Below, one piece after another: positions 48,833 to 58,728 of a stretch of DNA of 64,000 nucleotides. Origin of the DNA: Oceanicola sp. D3 (lineage in GTDB: Bacteria; Pseudomonadota; Alphaproteobacteria; Rhodobacterales; Rhodobacteraceae). The translations under genes were made by a program, and so were the position numbers. Each line of letters opens with the position of its first letter. The first letter of the stretch is position 1. Below the pieces are notes generated by a model. That model ran no database searches. It was not told the origin of the DNA and saw only the letters and a list, made by a program, of their open reading frames with translations. The stretch lies in assembly GCF_006351965.1 (NCBI RefSeq), contig NZ_CP040932.1, positions 1,984,001 through 2,048,000 on the forward strand, in the 5' to 3' direction.

Positions 48833-49357
48833 ATGGCCGTCACCACCAATATTCTGGCGAGCTGGCGCGCCCCGCGCGCCACGCTGCGCCGGATGCTTGC
48901 CGCCGGTCAGCGTGAAGACCGGGCGCTGATGCTGCTTATGGCTGGCTGCCTCGTGATCTTCGTGGCGCAATGGCCGCGCCTCGCGCGTGATGCCGAGTTG
49001 GCCCAGCGGCTGGGAGAAGAGGCCGAGCAGCCCCTGCAAATGCTCATCGGTGGCACCCTGCTGGCCTGGCTCTTCATCATGCCCATCGTGTTCTATGCCC
49101 TTGCGGCGCTCTCCCACCTTGCGCTCAAACCCTTCGGCGGGCGGGGCACCGGCTACGGCGCGCGGCTGGCCCTGTTCTGGACGGTGCTCGTCGTCTCACC
49201 TCTGATGCTGCTCTACGGGCTCACCCGGGGCTTCATCGGCGAGGGGCCGGAGGCCACGCTGGTGGGGGCGCTTGTCGTCATCGGCTTCTTCGCCCATTGG
49301 GCGATCTGCCTCACCGAGGCCGAATTCGGCGCAGCCGCAAACGGAGCAACAGCATGA
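48833..49357 (+). CDS. YIP1-like membrane protein, first of two
   Basis: A 174-residue protein with about four to five hydrophobic segments (36-50, 71-95, 112-135, 140-158). It has the YIP1-family start pattern (a cytosolic helix SWRAPRATLRRMLAAGQREDRAL before the first helix). The following gene has the same plan and overlaps by 4 bp. Found in the same place in other alphaproteobacterial suf operons, so they probably act together, but no function is known. Confidence 0.65.
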   Translation: MAVTTNILASWRAPRATLRRMLAAGQREDRALMLLMAGCLVIFVAQWPRLARDAELAQRLGEEAEQPLQMLIGGTLLAWLFIMPIVFYALAALSHLALKPFGGRGTGYGARLALFWTVLVVSPLMLLYGLTRGFIGEGPEATLVGALVVIGFFAHWAICLTEAEFGAAANGATA

Positions 49358-49966
49358 CAAATGCGCCCAGCCTGCTGAAACTGCTTGAGCTTTCCGCCCG
49401 CCGCCCGCGCGAGGCAATGGAAACCGTGAAGGCGCTCCAGCTGTCCTCTCCGGTCGCCTGGCAGGTCTTCGCACTGGTGCTGGTGATCGAGCTGATCTTT
49501 GCCCAGATCCTCGGCCTCATGCTCGGCCCCGTAGAGGTGCCAGACGGCGCGCTTGGCCCGGCACTCGCCCTCAACCCGATCCTCCTCGGAGCCATTCAGG
49601 GCTGCCTGCTGGTGCTCATGGTCTTTGGCATCCACTGGGTCGGCCGGGCCTTCGGGGGCACCGGGCGGCTCGAAGATGCAATCCTGCTGATGGCGCTGCT
49701 GCAATTCGCGCTCGTCGTCCTTCAGGCCATCGAGATCCTGCTGATGTTCATCATACCGGCCCTAGCTGCCGGTGTGCTGCTGTTCAACATCTTCGCCTTC
49801 TTCTACCTGCTCACCAGCTTCACCACCGCGCTGCACGGCTTCACCAAGCCGCCGCTGGTGTTTCTGGGCATCCTCCTCACCGGTCTCGGGGCCATCTTCG
49901 GCCTCTCCATCATCCTTTCCATCATCCTCGCCGCCGCAGGCGTCACCCTTCCCGGACTCCCGACCA

Positions 49967-49974
<8 letters not shown>
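49354..49974 (+). CDS. YIP1 family membrane protein, second of two
   Basis: A 206-residue protein with five hydrophobic helices (about 36-58, 80-100, 112-135, 137-162, 168-195). The cytosolic N-terminus SLLKLLELSARRPREAMETVKALQ is typical of bacterial YIP1-domain proteins. The ATG at 49354 overlaps the stop of the preceding gene, and its own stop overlaps the sufS start by 8 bp, so it is translated as part of the suf operon. Function unknown. Confidence 0.72.
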
Positions 49975-51187
<1,213 letters not shown>

Positions 51188-51260
51188 TTGCGACATTCGG
51201 GGTCGTATTCAGGCCATCACCTGCTAGTCTTGCCGCATTGCAGCAAGACAAGAGGCCCCA

Positions 51261-52268
51261 ATGGCGCTGACCGAAGCCAACGAAATCTCCGAAATTGCCT
51301 TCGGCTTCATGGGCTCAAAGGCGCTCTTTGCGGCCATCGGTGAGGATGTGTTCAGCCACCTCGCCACCGGCCCCAAGACCGCCGCCGAACTTGCCAGCGC
51401 CACAGCCCTCGATCCCCCGCGCGCCGAAACCTTGCTGACCGCGCTCGCCGGGCTGGGGCTGGTGACGGTCGCCAATGGTCGCTTCGCCAATTCCCCCGCC
51501 GCCGAGAGCTTTCTGGTTCGCGGTGCCAAATACGACTTCTCCGACTATCTGCACCGTCAGGTCGCCCAGCAGATGTATCCGCTGATGGACCAGATCGAAC
51601 AGGCGCTCACCGGCACCCTCCCGAAAGAGGCCACCGCCTCCTACGCCCAATGGTTCTCTGATCCGGAGGAGGCGCGGCTCTATTCCGAAAGCCAGCACGC
51701 AGGCTCACTCGGTCCGGCGCGGCAAATGGCCAAAATGCTCGATCTCTTCGGCGCGCGGCACCTGCTCGATATCGGCGGCGGCACCGGCGCCTTTGCTATC
51801 ACGCTCTGCCGCGCCAACCCCGAGCTAACGGCCACCATCGTCGACTTTCCCAATGTCGCCGCGCTCGGCAAGGCCTATGTCGCCGAGGCCGGGCTGTCAG
51901 ATCGGATCTCCTATATCGAAGGCGATGGCCGCGAAGATATCTGGCCGCGCGAGAATGACCTCGTCCTGATGTCCTATCTCTTCTCAGGCGTCCCGGCAGA
52001 GGCCCACGCCGGCCTCATCTCCCGTGCCTTCGCCCACCTCGCCCCCGGCGGGCGCTACCTGATCCACGACTTCATCGTTGAGGCCAACCGCACAGGCCCC
52101 AAGCTCGCCGCCCTCTGGCAACTCCAGCACACCGCCTTCACCCCCGAGGCCCGCTCGCTCGACGCGGGCACCCTCGCAAACCAACTGGGCGAAGCAGGCT
52201 TCAAGGCCGTCACGGTGGCCCCGCTGATCCCGAAGATGACCATGCTCGCGCAGGCCAGCCGCCCCTGA
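51261..52268 (+). CDS. O-methyltransferase-fold SAM enzyme, candidate DsyB
   Basis: A 335-residue protein of the acetylserotonin/hydroxyneurosporene methyltransferase class: an N-terminal dimerisation winged helix (EISEIAFGFMGSKALFAAIGEDVFSHLA), a catalytic domain with the SAM loop LLDIGGGTGAFA, and a GGRYLIHDF strand. SESQHAGSLGPARQM before the SAM loop is distinctive. Length, class and location fit DsyB, the S-methyltransferase of bacterial DMSP synthesis, which I recall being placed near Fe-S genes in marine Rhodobacterales. I cannot exclude another O-methyltransferase, e.g. in carotenoid or quinone metabolism; no pigment genes are near. A hairpin TCTTGC/GCAAGA lies just before the start, so it may have its own leader. 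Confidence 0.7.
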   Translation: MALTEANEISEIAFGFMGSKALFAAIGEDVFSHLATGPKTAAELASATALDPPRAETLLTALAGLGLVTVANGRFANSPAAESFLVRGAKYDFSDYLHRQVAQQMYPLMDQIEQALTGTLPKEATASYAQWFSDPEEARLYSESQHAGSLGPARQMAKMLDLFGARHLLDIGGGTGAFAITLCRANPELTATIVDFPNVAALGKAYVAEAGLSDRISYIEGDGREDIWPRENDLVLMSYLFSGVPAEAHAGLISRAFAHLAPGGRYLIHDFIVEANRTGPKLAALWQLQHTAFTPEARSLDAGTLANQLGEAGFKAVTVAPLIPKMTMLAQASRP

Positions 52269-52317
52269 AATTCCCGATTGCGGCAGCTGGGCGGGCCAGC
52301 TATACGAACCCCCACGC

Positions 52318-52394
52318 GGACCCATAGCTCAGCTGGATAGAGCGCTGCCCTCCGAAGGCAGAGGCCAGAGGTTCGAATCCTCTTGGGTCCGCCA
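52318..52394 (+). tRNA. tRNA-Arg (anticodon CCG)
   Basis: Acceptor GGACCCA (52318-52324) pairs with TGGGTCC (52384-52390), discriminator G, CCA encoded at 52392-52394. The anticodon stem CTGCC/GGCAG encloses CTCCGAA, with CCG at 52352-52354, reading CGG codons. The T-arm AGAGGTTCGAATCCTCT is intact. Confidence 0.97.
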
Positions 52395-52429
52395 GATCTC
52401 CCACTCACTTGCCAAAATAAACCGCGCCC

Positions 52430-53443
52430 TCAGGCGACCGGGCGTTGCGCTTCGCTTGGGGTCTCTCTGATGCGGCTCATAAGCTCGCGGTAATCGGGCC
52501 GCTCCAGCAGGGCCTTGGCGCGATTGCGGTGCCACGAGAGCGCGGCCTCGTGGAGGCTGCGCAGTTCGGGATCCTTCAGCAATTCGCTCACCGCATCGCG
52601 CAGGCCGGGCAGCTGGGTGAAGCTGTCGTCCATCACATCGTTGCGGTTGAACTTATTCCAGTAGCGCATCGCGTTTTCCAGATCCAACCCCACCGGCGGC
52701 GCCCCCTTGATGGGGTTGGCATTGCCCCGGTCGCGCTGCACCAGAAAGCCCTGATAAGAGCGGATCGTGTAGTGCGCCACATCCGCAAGGCCAAACCCCG
52801 CCAGCATTGGTGACAGCGCCTTGAACGGCGAGGCAATCCTCTCGCGGGGCAGCGATTCACCATCGCCGTTCACCCAAGTGACCCGGTCAAGGTCTTCCTC
52901 GGCAATGACGGGGGCGTTGTTGTGGAACTCCTTCCACCCAAAGCCCCCGGTCGCGAGATATTTCACCGGGCTCCGGTTCGTTTCGCTCGCACCGCGATAG
53001 CGAAAGGTCTCTGTCACCAGCTTCCCCTCGGGCGCAATCTCGTCAACCCAGCCGCAGCCAAAGGTATGCAGCGACAGGGTGATCGCATCGGCGCCCGGCA
53101 GCGCGTTGGCCAGGTCTTCCACGCGGCCCTTGCCGGTTTTGATGCGCAGAAATTCGTCCGCATCGAGGTTGGTCACCCAGTCCGACCGGCGCAGGCGGCC
53201 CATCTCGTTGACGTAGCGGATCAGCTCGATGTGGTGGCGCGGATTCTTCATCCGCACCGAGGGGTTGGGCATGTGGCGAAGCAGGCCCATCTCGTCCAGC
53301 CGGTCCAGAATATGGTCGGTCCCGTCGGTGCAGTCGTTGGTGAAGACCATCATGTCGTTGATGCCGATCGCACGATTGTGCGCCACCCATTCAACAATGT
53401 ATGGCCCTTCGTTTTTCATCGGGGTGATCGAGGTGACGCGCAT
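52430..53443 (-). CDS. glycosyltransferase family 2-like protein
   Basis: A 337-residue cytosolic protein. The N-terminus MRVTSITPMKNEGPYIVEWVAHNRAIGINDMMVFTNDCTDGTD is that of the GT2-like group (PMKNE...EW), and the metal/nucleotide site is WVTNLDADEFLRI. FNGWKEF-like segments (GGFGWKEFHNN) follow. It probably adds sugars to a surface glycan; donor and acceptor are unknown, and no polysaccharide cluster is nearby. The ATG at 53443 lies behind AGGAGC and gives the family N-terminus. It is on the strand opposite the adjacent tRNA-Arg. Confidence 0.82.
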   Translation of the reverse strand: MRVTSITPMKNEGPYIVEWVAHNRAIGINDMMVFTNDCTDGTDHILDRLDEMGLLRHMPNPSVRMKNPRHHIELIRYVNEMGRLRRSDWVTNLDADEFLRIKTGKGRVEDLANALPGADAITLSLHTFGCGWVDEIAPEGKLVTETFRYRGASETNRSPVKYLATGGFGWKEFHNNAPVIAEEDLDRVTWVNGDGESLPRERIASPFKALSPMLAGFGLADVAHYTIRSYQGFLVQRDRGNANPIKGAPPVGLDLENAMRYWNKFNRNDVMDDSFTQLPGLRDAVSELLKDPELRSLHEAALSWHRNRAKALLERPDYRELMSRIRETPSEAQRPVA

Positions 53444-53589
53444 GATGTCGCTGCTCCTGGCTACTCTCGCCACGCGTGGTGCCGCGGGTCTTCGGGCCAG
53501 CCTACACGAGCGCAGGGCAGGGGGCCAAGGCAGGGCGGGGCCGCGCGGGGTGTATTCGCGCAGGCCCCGGGCATTGGCGCAACATCAGC

Positions 53590-54573
53590 TCAGCCCGCAA
53601 GCACCTCGGCGGCAATTTCAAAGCTGCGCAGCCGGGCGGCGTGATCGTGGATTTGCCCCGTCAAAATCACCTCATCGGGCGCGTAGCGGGCAATCAACGC
53701 GTCCAGCTTGGCGGCAACGCTCGCCTTGCTGCCCACCGCGCTCACCTTCAGCGCCTCCTCCACCATCGCCAGTTCTGCCGGGCTGGCGATTGCGGCAATG
53801 TCCTCCACGGGCGGCGGCAGGTATCCCGGTGTGCCCCTGCGCAGGTTGAGGAATGCCTGCTGCATCGAGCTGCGCAGCCGCACGCCTTCCGCATCCGTAT
53901 CGGCGGCGAAGACGTTGATCGCCAACATGAAATACGGCTCAGGGTGTGCCTGCGATGGGCGATAGTTGCGCCGGTAGGTGGCCAGGGCGTCATCCAGCGC
54001 GCCGGGGGCAAAATGCGAGGCAAAGGCATAGGGCAGGCCAAGGTGTGCGGCCAGTTGCGCGCCGAACAGCGAAGAGCCCAGCATCCACACCGGCACCTGC
54101 GTGCCCGCGCCCGGCACGGCCCGCACCTTCTGGCCCTCTTCGGCCTCGCCAAGAAAGCCGATCAGGTCCACCACATCCTGCGGAAACTCATCGCCCCCCG
54201 AAAGGCCGCGGCGCAGGGCGCGGGCGGTGGCCATATCGGTACCCGGGGCGCGGCCAAGGCCAAGGTCGATGCGGTCGGGGTAGAGCGTCGCCAGCGTGCC
54301 AAAGGCCTCCGCGACCATCAGCGGCGCGTGGTTGGGCAGCATGATGCCGCCCGCGCCAACCCGAATGCTCTGGGTTGCGCCCGCCACATGGCCAATCAGC
54401 ACCGCCGTTGCCGCGCTGGCGATGCCCACCATGTTGTGATGCTCCGCCAGCCAGTAGCGCCGGTAGCCCAAGGCCTCGGCGTGGCGTGCGAGGGAAACGG
54501 TGTTGGCGAGCGCCTCGGCGGTTGTGGCGCCTTTGGGCACCGGCGCGAGATCAAGCACGGAAAAGGGGGTCAT
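53590..54573 (-). CDS. LLM class flavin-dependent oxidoreductase
   Basis: A 327-residue luciferase-like monooxygenase. Features: [11 protein letters not shown] at the start, [13 protein letters not shown] (the conserved WxxEHH), [13 protein letters not shown], and [23 protein letters not shown], the signature of the group found beside single-gene luciferase-like proteins in many bacteria. Substrate unknown; it needs FMNH2 supplied by another reductase. Single gene, 138 bp upstream of which lies the terminator of the next gene. Confidence 0.88.
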   Translation of the reverse strand: MTPFSVLDLAPVPKGATTAEALANTVSLARHAEALGYRRYWLAEHHNMVGIASAATAVLIGHVAGATQSIRVGAGGIMLPNHAPLMVAEAFGTLATLYPDRIDLGLGRAPGTDMATARALRRGLSGGDEFPQDVVDLIGFLGEAEEGQKVRAVPGAGTQVPVWMLGSSLFGAQLAAHLGLPYAFASHFAPGALDDALATYRRNYRPSQAHPEPYFMLAINVFAADTDAEGVRLRSSMQQAFLNLRRGTPGYLPPPVEDIAAIASPAELAMVEEALKVSAVGSKASVAAKLDALIARYAPDEVILTGQIHDHAARLRSFEIAAEVLAG

Positions 54574-54651
54574 CAGCTGGCCTTCTGTTGCGTCGCCCGC
54601 AATCTAGGGCCACCCGGGGCAAGGGCAACGCGCCCGGGCAAAGCGATGCTC

Positions 54652-54682
54652 AAAATGAAAACGCCCGGTCGAAACCGGGCGT
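54652..54682 (-). terminator. Rho-independent terminator of the M15-type peptidase gene
   Basis: ACGCCCGGT and ACCGGGCGT form a perfect 9-bp stem with a TTCG loop on the minus strand, followed by TTTCATTTT. It is 29 bp after the stop at 54712. Confidence 0.85.
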
Positions 54683-54711
54683 GTTTTCAGCGAGTTGCAA
54701 GGGCAGGGGTC

Positions 54712-55284
54712 TTAGCCGCCCCAAGTGCGCACCACGCCGCAATCCATATGCACGAAGTTCGAGCCGTGGTATTTGCCAACACCGCCCGCGCGGCAGGCTG
54801 CGGCGGCACGCGCCACCTGATTCACCGACCGGGAGTTCAGCCGCAGGTCAGCGGCCTGGCCCTTGAGGTGCAGCGAGTTCTTGGCCACGCCGGAGGAGCG
54901 AGAGCGCAGCATCCGGTTGGTCGCCGGCGAGCGGTAGCCCGAGAGCAGCATGTAGGGCTCGCGAACGTCCAGCAGGTTGTGAGCGGCGGCGATGATGTCG
55001 AGGGTGCGCGTATCAATCGCCTTCACCTCGTCGCGGCGCCAGTCCCGCATGAAGTAGTTCACTTCCTTGATCGAGTCGCGAATGTAGTCGCCTTCGATCC
55101 AGTAGATCGCATCCATGCTTTCGCCGGTGCGGCCGTTGTACATCTTGAGGCGGCGAATATCGCCCGCGCCCCGAAGGAACCCAGCGGCCTTGGAATACGT
55201 TGGTGCAGCAACAACGGCTGTGGCAGCAAATGCCCCAAGCAGCCCGCGCCGCGAGATTTTGGAAGATCCTGTCTCGGTCGTCAT
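54712..55284 (-). CDS. DUF882/YcbK-like M15-type peptidase with Tat signal
   Basis: A 190-residue periplasmic protein. The signal (SSKISRRGLLGAFAATAVVAAP) has a twin-arginine motif. The catalytic domain is of the peptidase M15 (VanY-like) kind: LLSGYRSPATNRMLR, then NSLHLKGQAADLRL (the His and Asp zinc ligands) and FVHMDCGVVRTWGG (the second His). It may trim peptidoglycan peptides. The ATG at 55284 has GGGGACAGGC before it; an ATG at 55332 also has a ribosome site and would lengthen the n-region by 16 residues. Divergent from the L,D-transpeptidase gene, which has a matching cell-wall role. Confidence 0.85.
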   Translation of the reverse strand: MTTETGSSKISRRGLLGAFAATAVVAAPTYSKAAGFLRGAGDIRRLKMYNGRTGESMDAIYWIEGDYIRDSIKEVNYFMRDWRRDEVKAIDTRTLDIIAAAHNLLDVREPYMLLSGYRSPATNRMLRSRSSGVAKNSLHLKGQAADLRLNSRSVNQVARAAAACRAGGVGKYHGSNFVHMDCGVVRTWGG

Positions 55285-55674
55285 GCCTGTCCCCGTGCCC
55301 CTGGTCGCCTTTTCGGCTGACCGCGTTGTCATCTCATCCCCAGATGCAGGATTTTTATGCCACAAAGCGATTCTCCGGCCAAGACGCAATTCTGTCGCGC
55401 CACGATTTCGGGCCCGAATAAGCAGGAAATTGCTTAAAATGTCGTTGCTTGTGCCCGCAAAAAGTCCGCCGGGCGGCGCGACTTTGGCGCAACAGCCGGA
55501 TGCGCCATCTTTTGGCCCCAATCTGCTGATTCGAAACGGTATTTTTCTCCCGCCCCTGTTGCAGTCCTGCCAAACTGCCCCGCAGACGACTCAAATGTGA
55601 ATCGACATTCATGGAAGCATCGGCAATCTCAAGGTAACGATATTGCTGAACACACGCTTAGTCCCGAGGACGAT
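55285..55674. other. divergent control region between two cell-wall genes
   Basis: About 390 bp without a gene. It should hold the promoters for the peptidase (minus) and transpeptidase (plus). On the minus strand, TTGGCC with CATAAA 17 bp away (near 55355-55385) is a weak candidate. Between, the sequence is of mixed composition with AT-richer patches. Confidence 0.45.
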
Positions 55675-57303
55675 ATGACCCTTCGCAAGACGTTGCGCCC
55701 CGCGCACGCCGGCCTTACCGCCCTTTTCATTGGATGCGCCGCCCTTACCGCCCTTCCGCAGCCCGCTCAGGCCACCGAAACCTCTTCTTTCGAGGTCACC
55801 GCCTTCAAGCAGGCCGTGGCCGAGGCCGCCGCGCGCAACGAGGGTGTTGCCGCCTTCTACCGTGCCCGCAACTACGCTCCGCTCTTCACCGGCGAGGCCG
55901 ACGGCGCACGCCGCGCGGCGCTGCTGCGGGCGCTGGAAATGGCCGATGATCATGGTCTTCCCTCCACCCGCTACGAGCCCGCAGAGCTGCGCGCCGCCTT
56001 CGGGTCCGCCCGCTCGGTGCGCGATCTTGGCCGCGTCGAGGTTCTCGCCGCGCAGATGCTGGTGCAATTCTCGCGTGACCTGCAATCCGGCGCCACCGAG
56101 CCCCGCAAGATAGATAGCGGAATCGTCCGCGACATTCCCCGCCGCGCGCCCGACGCGCTGCTCGCCGCCTTCGCCAAGTCCGAGCCCACCCAGTTCTTCC
56201 GCACCCTCATGCCCCGCACGCCCGAGTATGTGCGCCTCATGCGCGGCAAGCTGGAGTTGGAAAAGACAGTCGCCCGTGGCGGTTGGGGCCCCGAGGTGCA
56301 GGCCAAGGCGCTGGAGCCCGGCCAGCAGGGGCCCGCCGTGGTGCAACTGCGCAACCGGCTCATCGCCATGGGCTACATGACCCGCTCGGCAAGCCAAAGC
56401 TATGACACCGCCATCACCCGCGCCGTCCAGACCTTCCAGATCGACCATGGCCTCAACCCCGATGGGGTGGCCGGGCCGGGCACGATCTCTGCCATCAACG
56501 TCTCGCCGGTCAAACGCCTGCAATCAGTGATCGTCGCCATGGAGCGCGAGCGCTGGCTCAACCGCCCGCGCGGCAAGCGCCACGTGCTGGTGAATATCCC
56601 CAACTTCAAGGCCCAGATCATCGACGACGGCAAGGTCACGTTCGAAACCCGCTCGGTGGTGGGCAAGAACGTCCCCGATCAGCGCACGCCCGAGTTCTCC
56701 GACGTGATGGAGCACATGGTCATCAACCCCACGTGGAACGTGCCGCGCTCCATCGCCACCAAGGAATATCTGCCGCTCCTGCAACGCAATCCCCACGCCG
56801 TCGGCCACCTCCGCGTGATCGACCGCCGGGGCCGCGTGGTGCCGCGCGGCGCTGTCAACTTCCGCGCCTACAACGCCCGCAACTTCCCCTTTGCCATCAA
56901 GCAGCCGCCGTCGCGCAGCAACGCGCTCGGTCTGGTAAAGTTCATGTTCCCGAACAAGCACAACATCTACCTGCACGACACGCCCTCCAAGAGCCTTTTC
57001 AAGCGTGATGTCCGTGCCTTCTCCCACGGCTGCATCCGGCTGGCAGATCCCTTCGATTTCGCCTACGCGCTGCTCGCCGTTCAAACAGACGACCCAAAGG
57101 GGGCCTTCCACTCGCGCCTGCGCACCGGGGCGGAAAGCCTTGTCAAACTTGAGGCCCAAGTGCCCGTGCACCTGATCTACCGCACAGCCTTCACCCAGCC
57201 GAAAGGCCAGATGAACTACCGCAATGACATCTACGGCCGCGACGCCCGGATCTGGAATGCCCTTGCCGACATGGGGGTAAAGCTGCGCGGGGTCGAAAGC
57301 TGA
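55675..57303 (+). CDS. L,D-transpeptidase, YcbB-like, with peptidoglycan-binding domain
   Basis: A 542-residue periplasmic enzyme that makes 3-3 crosslinks in peptidoglycan or attaches proteins to it. Signal peptide to about residue 33 (PQPAQA). A YcbB-like scaffold region follows (FYRARNYAPLFTGEADG), then a peptidoglycan-binding repeat (PAVVQLRNRLIAMGYM...AVQTFQIDHGLNPDGVAGPGT), then the YkuD catalytic domain ending in IYLHDTPSKSLFKRDVRAFSHGCIRLADP with catalytic His and Cys. The ATG at 55675 lies behind GAGGA. lpxD follows after 4 bp. Confidence 0.92.
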   Translation: MTLRKTLRPAHAGLTALFIGCAALTALPQPAQATETSSFEVTAFKQAVAEAAARNEGVAAFYRARNYAPLFTGEADGARRAALLRALEMADDHGLPSTRYEPAELRAAFGSARSVRDLGRVEVLAAQMLVQFSRDLQSGATEPRKIDSGIVRDIPRRAPDALLAAFAKSEPTQFFRTLMPRTPEYVRLMRGKLELEKTVARGGWGPEVQAKALEPGQQGPAVVQLRNRLIAMGYMTRSASQSYDTAITRAVQTFQIDHGLNPDGVAGPGTISAINVSPVKRLQSVIVAMERERWLNRPRGKRHVLVNIPNFKAQIIDDGKVTFETRSVVGKNVPDQRTPEFSDVMEHMVINPTWNVPRSIATKEYLPLLQRNPHAVGHLRVIDRRGRVVPRGAVNFRAYNARNFPFAIKQPPSRSNALGLVKFMFPNKHNIYLHDTPSKSLFKRDVRAFSHGCIRLADPFDFAYALLAVQTDDPKGAFHSRLRTGAESLVKLEAQVPVHLIYRTAFTQPKGQMNYRNDIYGRDARIWNALADMGVKLRGVES

Positions 57304-57307
57304 TCGC

Positions 57308-58402
57308 GTGACCTCACTCCGCATAGAAGACATCGCCATCGCCCTCGGAGCCCGCTTCGAGGGCGATGGTGCATTTACCGTTACCCATGCCGCCGAGCCC
57401 GCGCGCGCTGGGGCCGATGCACTGGCCCTTGCGATGGACCCGAAGTTCGCCGCCGGGCTGGGGCAGGGGGCCGCAAAGGCGGCGATGGTCTGGGAGGGGG
57501 CCGATTGGCAGGCGATGAACCTGACCGCGGTCATCTTCGCGCCCCGCCCGCGCTACGCCATGGCCGGGCTCACCGCCATGCTCGACGCGGGGCCTCGCAT
57601 CGCCCCCGGCATCCACCCGTCTGCGGTGATCGACGAAAGCGCCCAGATCGGTGAAGGCGCGGCCATCGGCCCGCTCGCGGTGATCGGGGCAGGGGCCGTG
57701 ATCGGCCCCAACGCCCGCATCGCCGCCCATGTCTCCATCGCCGAGGGCGCACAAATCGGCGCAGACTGCCTGCTGCGCGAAGGCACCCGCATCGGCCATT
57801 CCGTCACCATCGGTGACCGTTTCATCGCCCAGCCCGGCGCGGTCGTCGGCGGCGACGGCTTTTCCTTCGTCACGCCCGAGGCCGGGGCCGTCGAGGCCGT
57901 CCGCAGCACGCTGGGCGAGCGGGGCGAGGCCCGCCAGCAAGCCTATGCCCGCATCCATTCCCTCGGCGGCGTGATCATCGGCGATGACGTGGAACTCGGC
58001 GCTAACTCCTGCATCGACCAGGGCACCATCCACCCCACCGAAATCGGCACCGGCACCAAGATCGACAACCTCGTGCAGGTCGGCCACAACGTGCGCACCG
58101 GGCGCGATTGCTTGCTCTGCGGGCAGGTCGGCATCGCCGGCTCTACCCGTCTGGGCGATCGCGTTGTTCTGGGCGGCCAAGCGGGCGTCACCGACCACCT
58201 CGATATCGGCGATGATGTCATCGCCGCGGCGGGCACGCTCCTGCGCACCAACCAGCCCAAGGGCCGCGTGATGCTCGGCAATCCGGCCATGGAGATGAAA
58301 GCCAGCATCGAAGCCTACAAGGGCCTGCGCCGTCTGCCAAAGCTTCATAGAGACGTTACAGAACTGAGAAAGAACCTTTCCAAACAAGACCCGAACACAT
58401 AA
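57308..58402 (+). CDS. lpxD: UDP-3-O-acylglucosamine N-acyltransferase LpxD
   Basis: Third enzyme of lipid A synthesis. It adds the second hydroxyacyl chain to UDP-3-O-acyl-glucosamine from acyl-ACP. The 364-residue protein has a short uridine-binding N-terminal domain, then a left-handed beta-helix of hexapeptide repeats (for example IGEGAAIGPLAVIGAGAVIGPNARI), the conserved VQVGHNVRTGRDCLLCGQVGIAGSTRLGDRVVLGGQ with the catalytic His, and a C-terminal helix. The start is GTG. A special ACP and ketosynthase follow; the usual fabZ-lpxA-lpxB genes are not here. Confidence 0.95.
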   Translation: MTSLRIEDIAIALGARFEGDGAFTVTHAAEPARAGADALALAMDPKFAAGLGQGAAKAAMVWEGADWQAMNLTAVIFAPRPRYAMAGLTAMLDAGPRIAPGIHPSAVIDESAQIGEGAAIGPLAVIGAGAVIGPNARIAAHVSIAEGAQIGADCLLREGTRIGHSVTIGDRFIAQPGAVVGGDGFSFVTPEAGAVEAVRSTLGERGEARQQAYARIHSLGGVIIGDDVELGANSCIDQGTIHPTEIGTGTKIDNLVQVGHNVRTGRDCLLCGQVGIAGSTRLGDRVVLGGQAGVTDHLDIGDDVIAAAGTLLRTNQPKGRVMLGNPAMEMKASIEAYKGLRRLPKLHRDVTELRKNLSKQDPNT

Positions 58403-58436
58403 ATGAACAACGGAGCGTAAGAGACAGGTGGGCGGT

Positions 58437-58703
58437 ATGTCGGACGCAGTGAAAGACAAGGTCATCGAGATCATCGCAGAGCAGGCCGTGCTCGACACAT
58501 CCGATGTGAAGATGGACAGCACCCTCGAAAGCCTCGGAATCGACAGCCTCGGGCTGGTCGAAAGCATCTTCGCCATCGAAGAGGCCTTCGACATCCAAGT
58601 GCCCTTCAACGCCAACGAGCCCTCCGAGAGCGATTTTGATATCTCCTCGGTCGCGGCCATCGTTTCGGCGGTGCAGGGGCTGGTCAAGGAACAGGCGGCC
58701 TGA
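58437..58703 (+). CDS. specialised acyl carrier protein
   Basis: An 88-residue ACP. The phosphopantetheine serine is in LGIDSLGLVESIFAIEEAFDIQVPFN, which resembles AcpXL of rhizobia (very-long-chain lipid A acylation) more than the housekeeping AcpP (which has LGADSLDTVELV). Longer than AcpP by about 10 residues at the C-terminus. The ATG at 58437 is chosen over a GTG three codons upstream. It stands between lpxD and a ketosynthase, so it probably carries a dedicated acyl chain for lipid A or a related envelope lipid. Confidence 0.85.
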   Translation: MSDAVKDKVIEIIAEQAVLDTSDVKMDSTLESLGIDSLGLVESIFAIEEAFDIQVPFNANEPSESDFDISSVAAIVSAVQGLVKEQAA

Positions 58704-58728
58704 ACGGGCGCATCTGCAAGGCAGGCCA

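Noticed and set aside
53476-55320. 614-codon open frame on the plus strand opposite the flavin oxidoreductase and the M15-type peptidase
   Set aside because: Antisense shadow of two genes with clear family motifs and a terminator on the minus strand.
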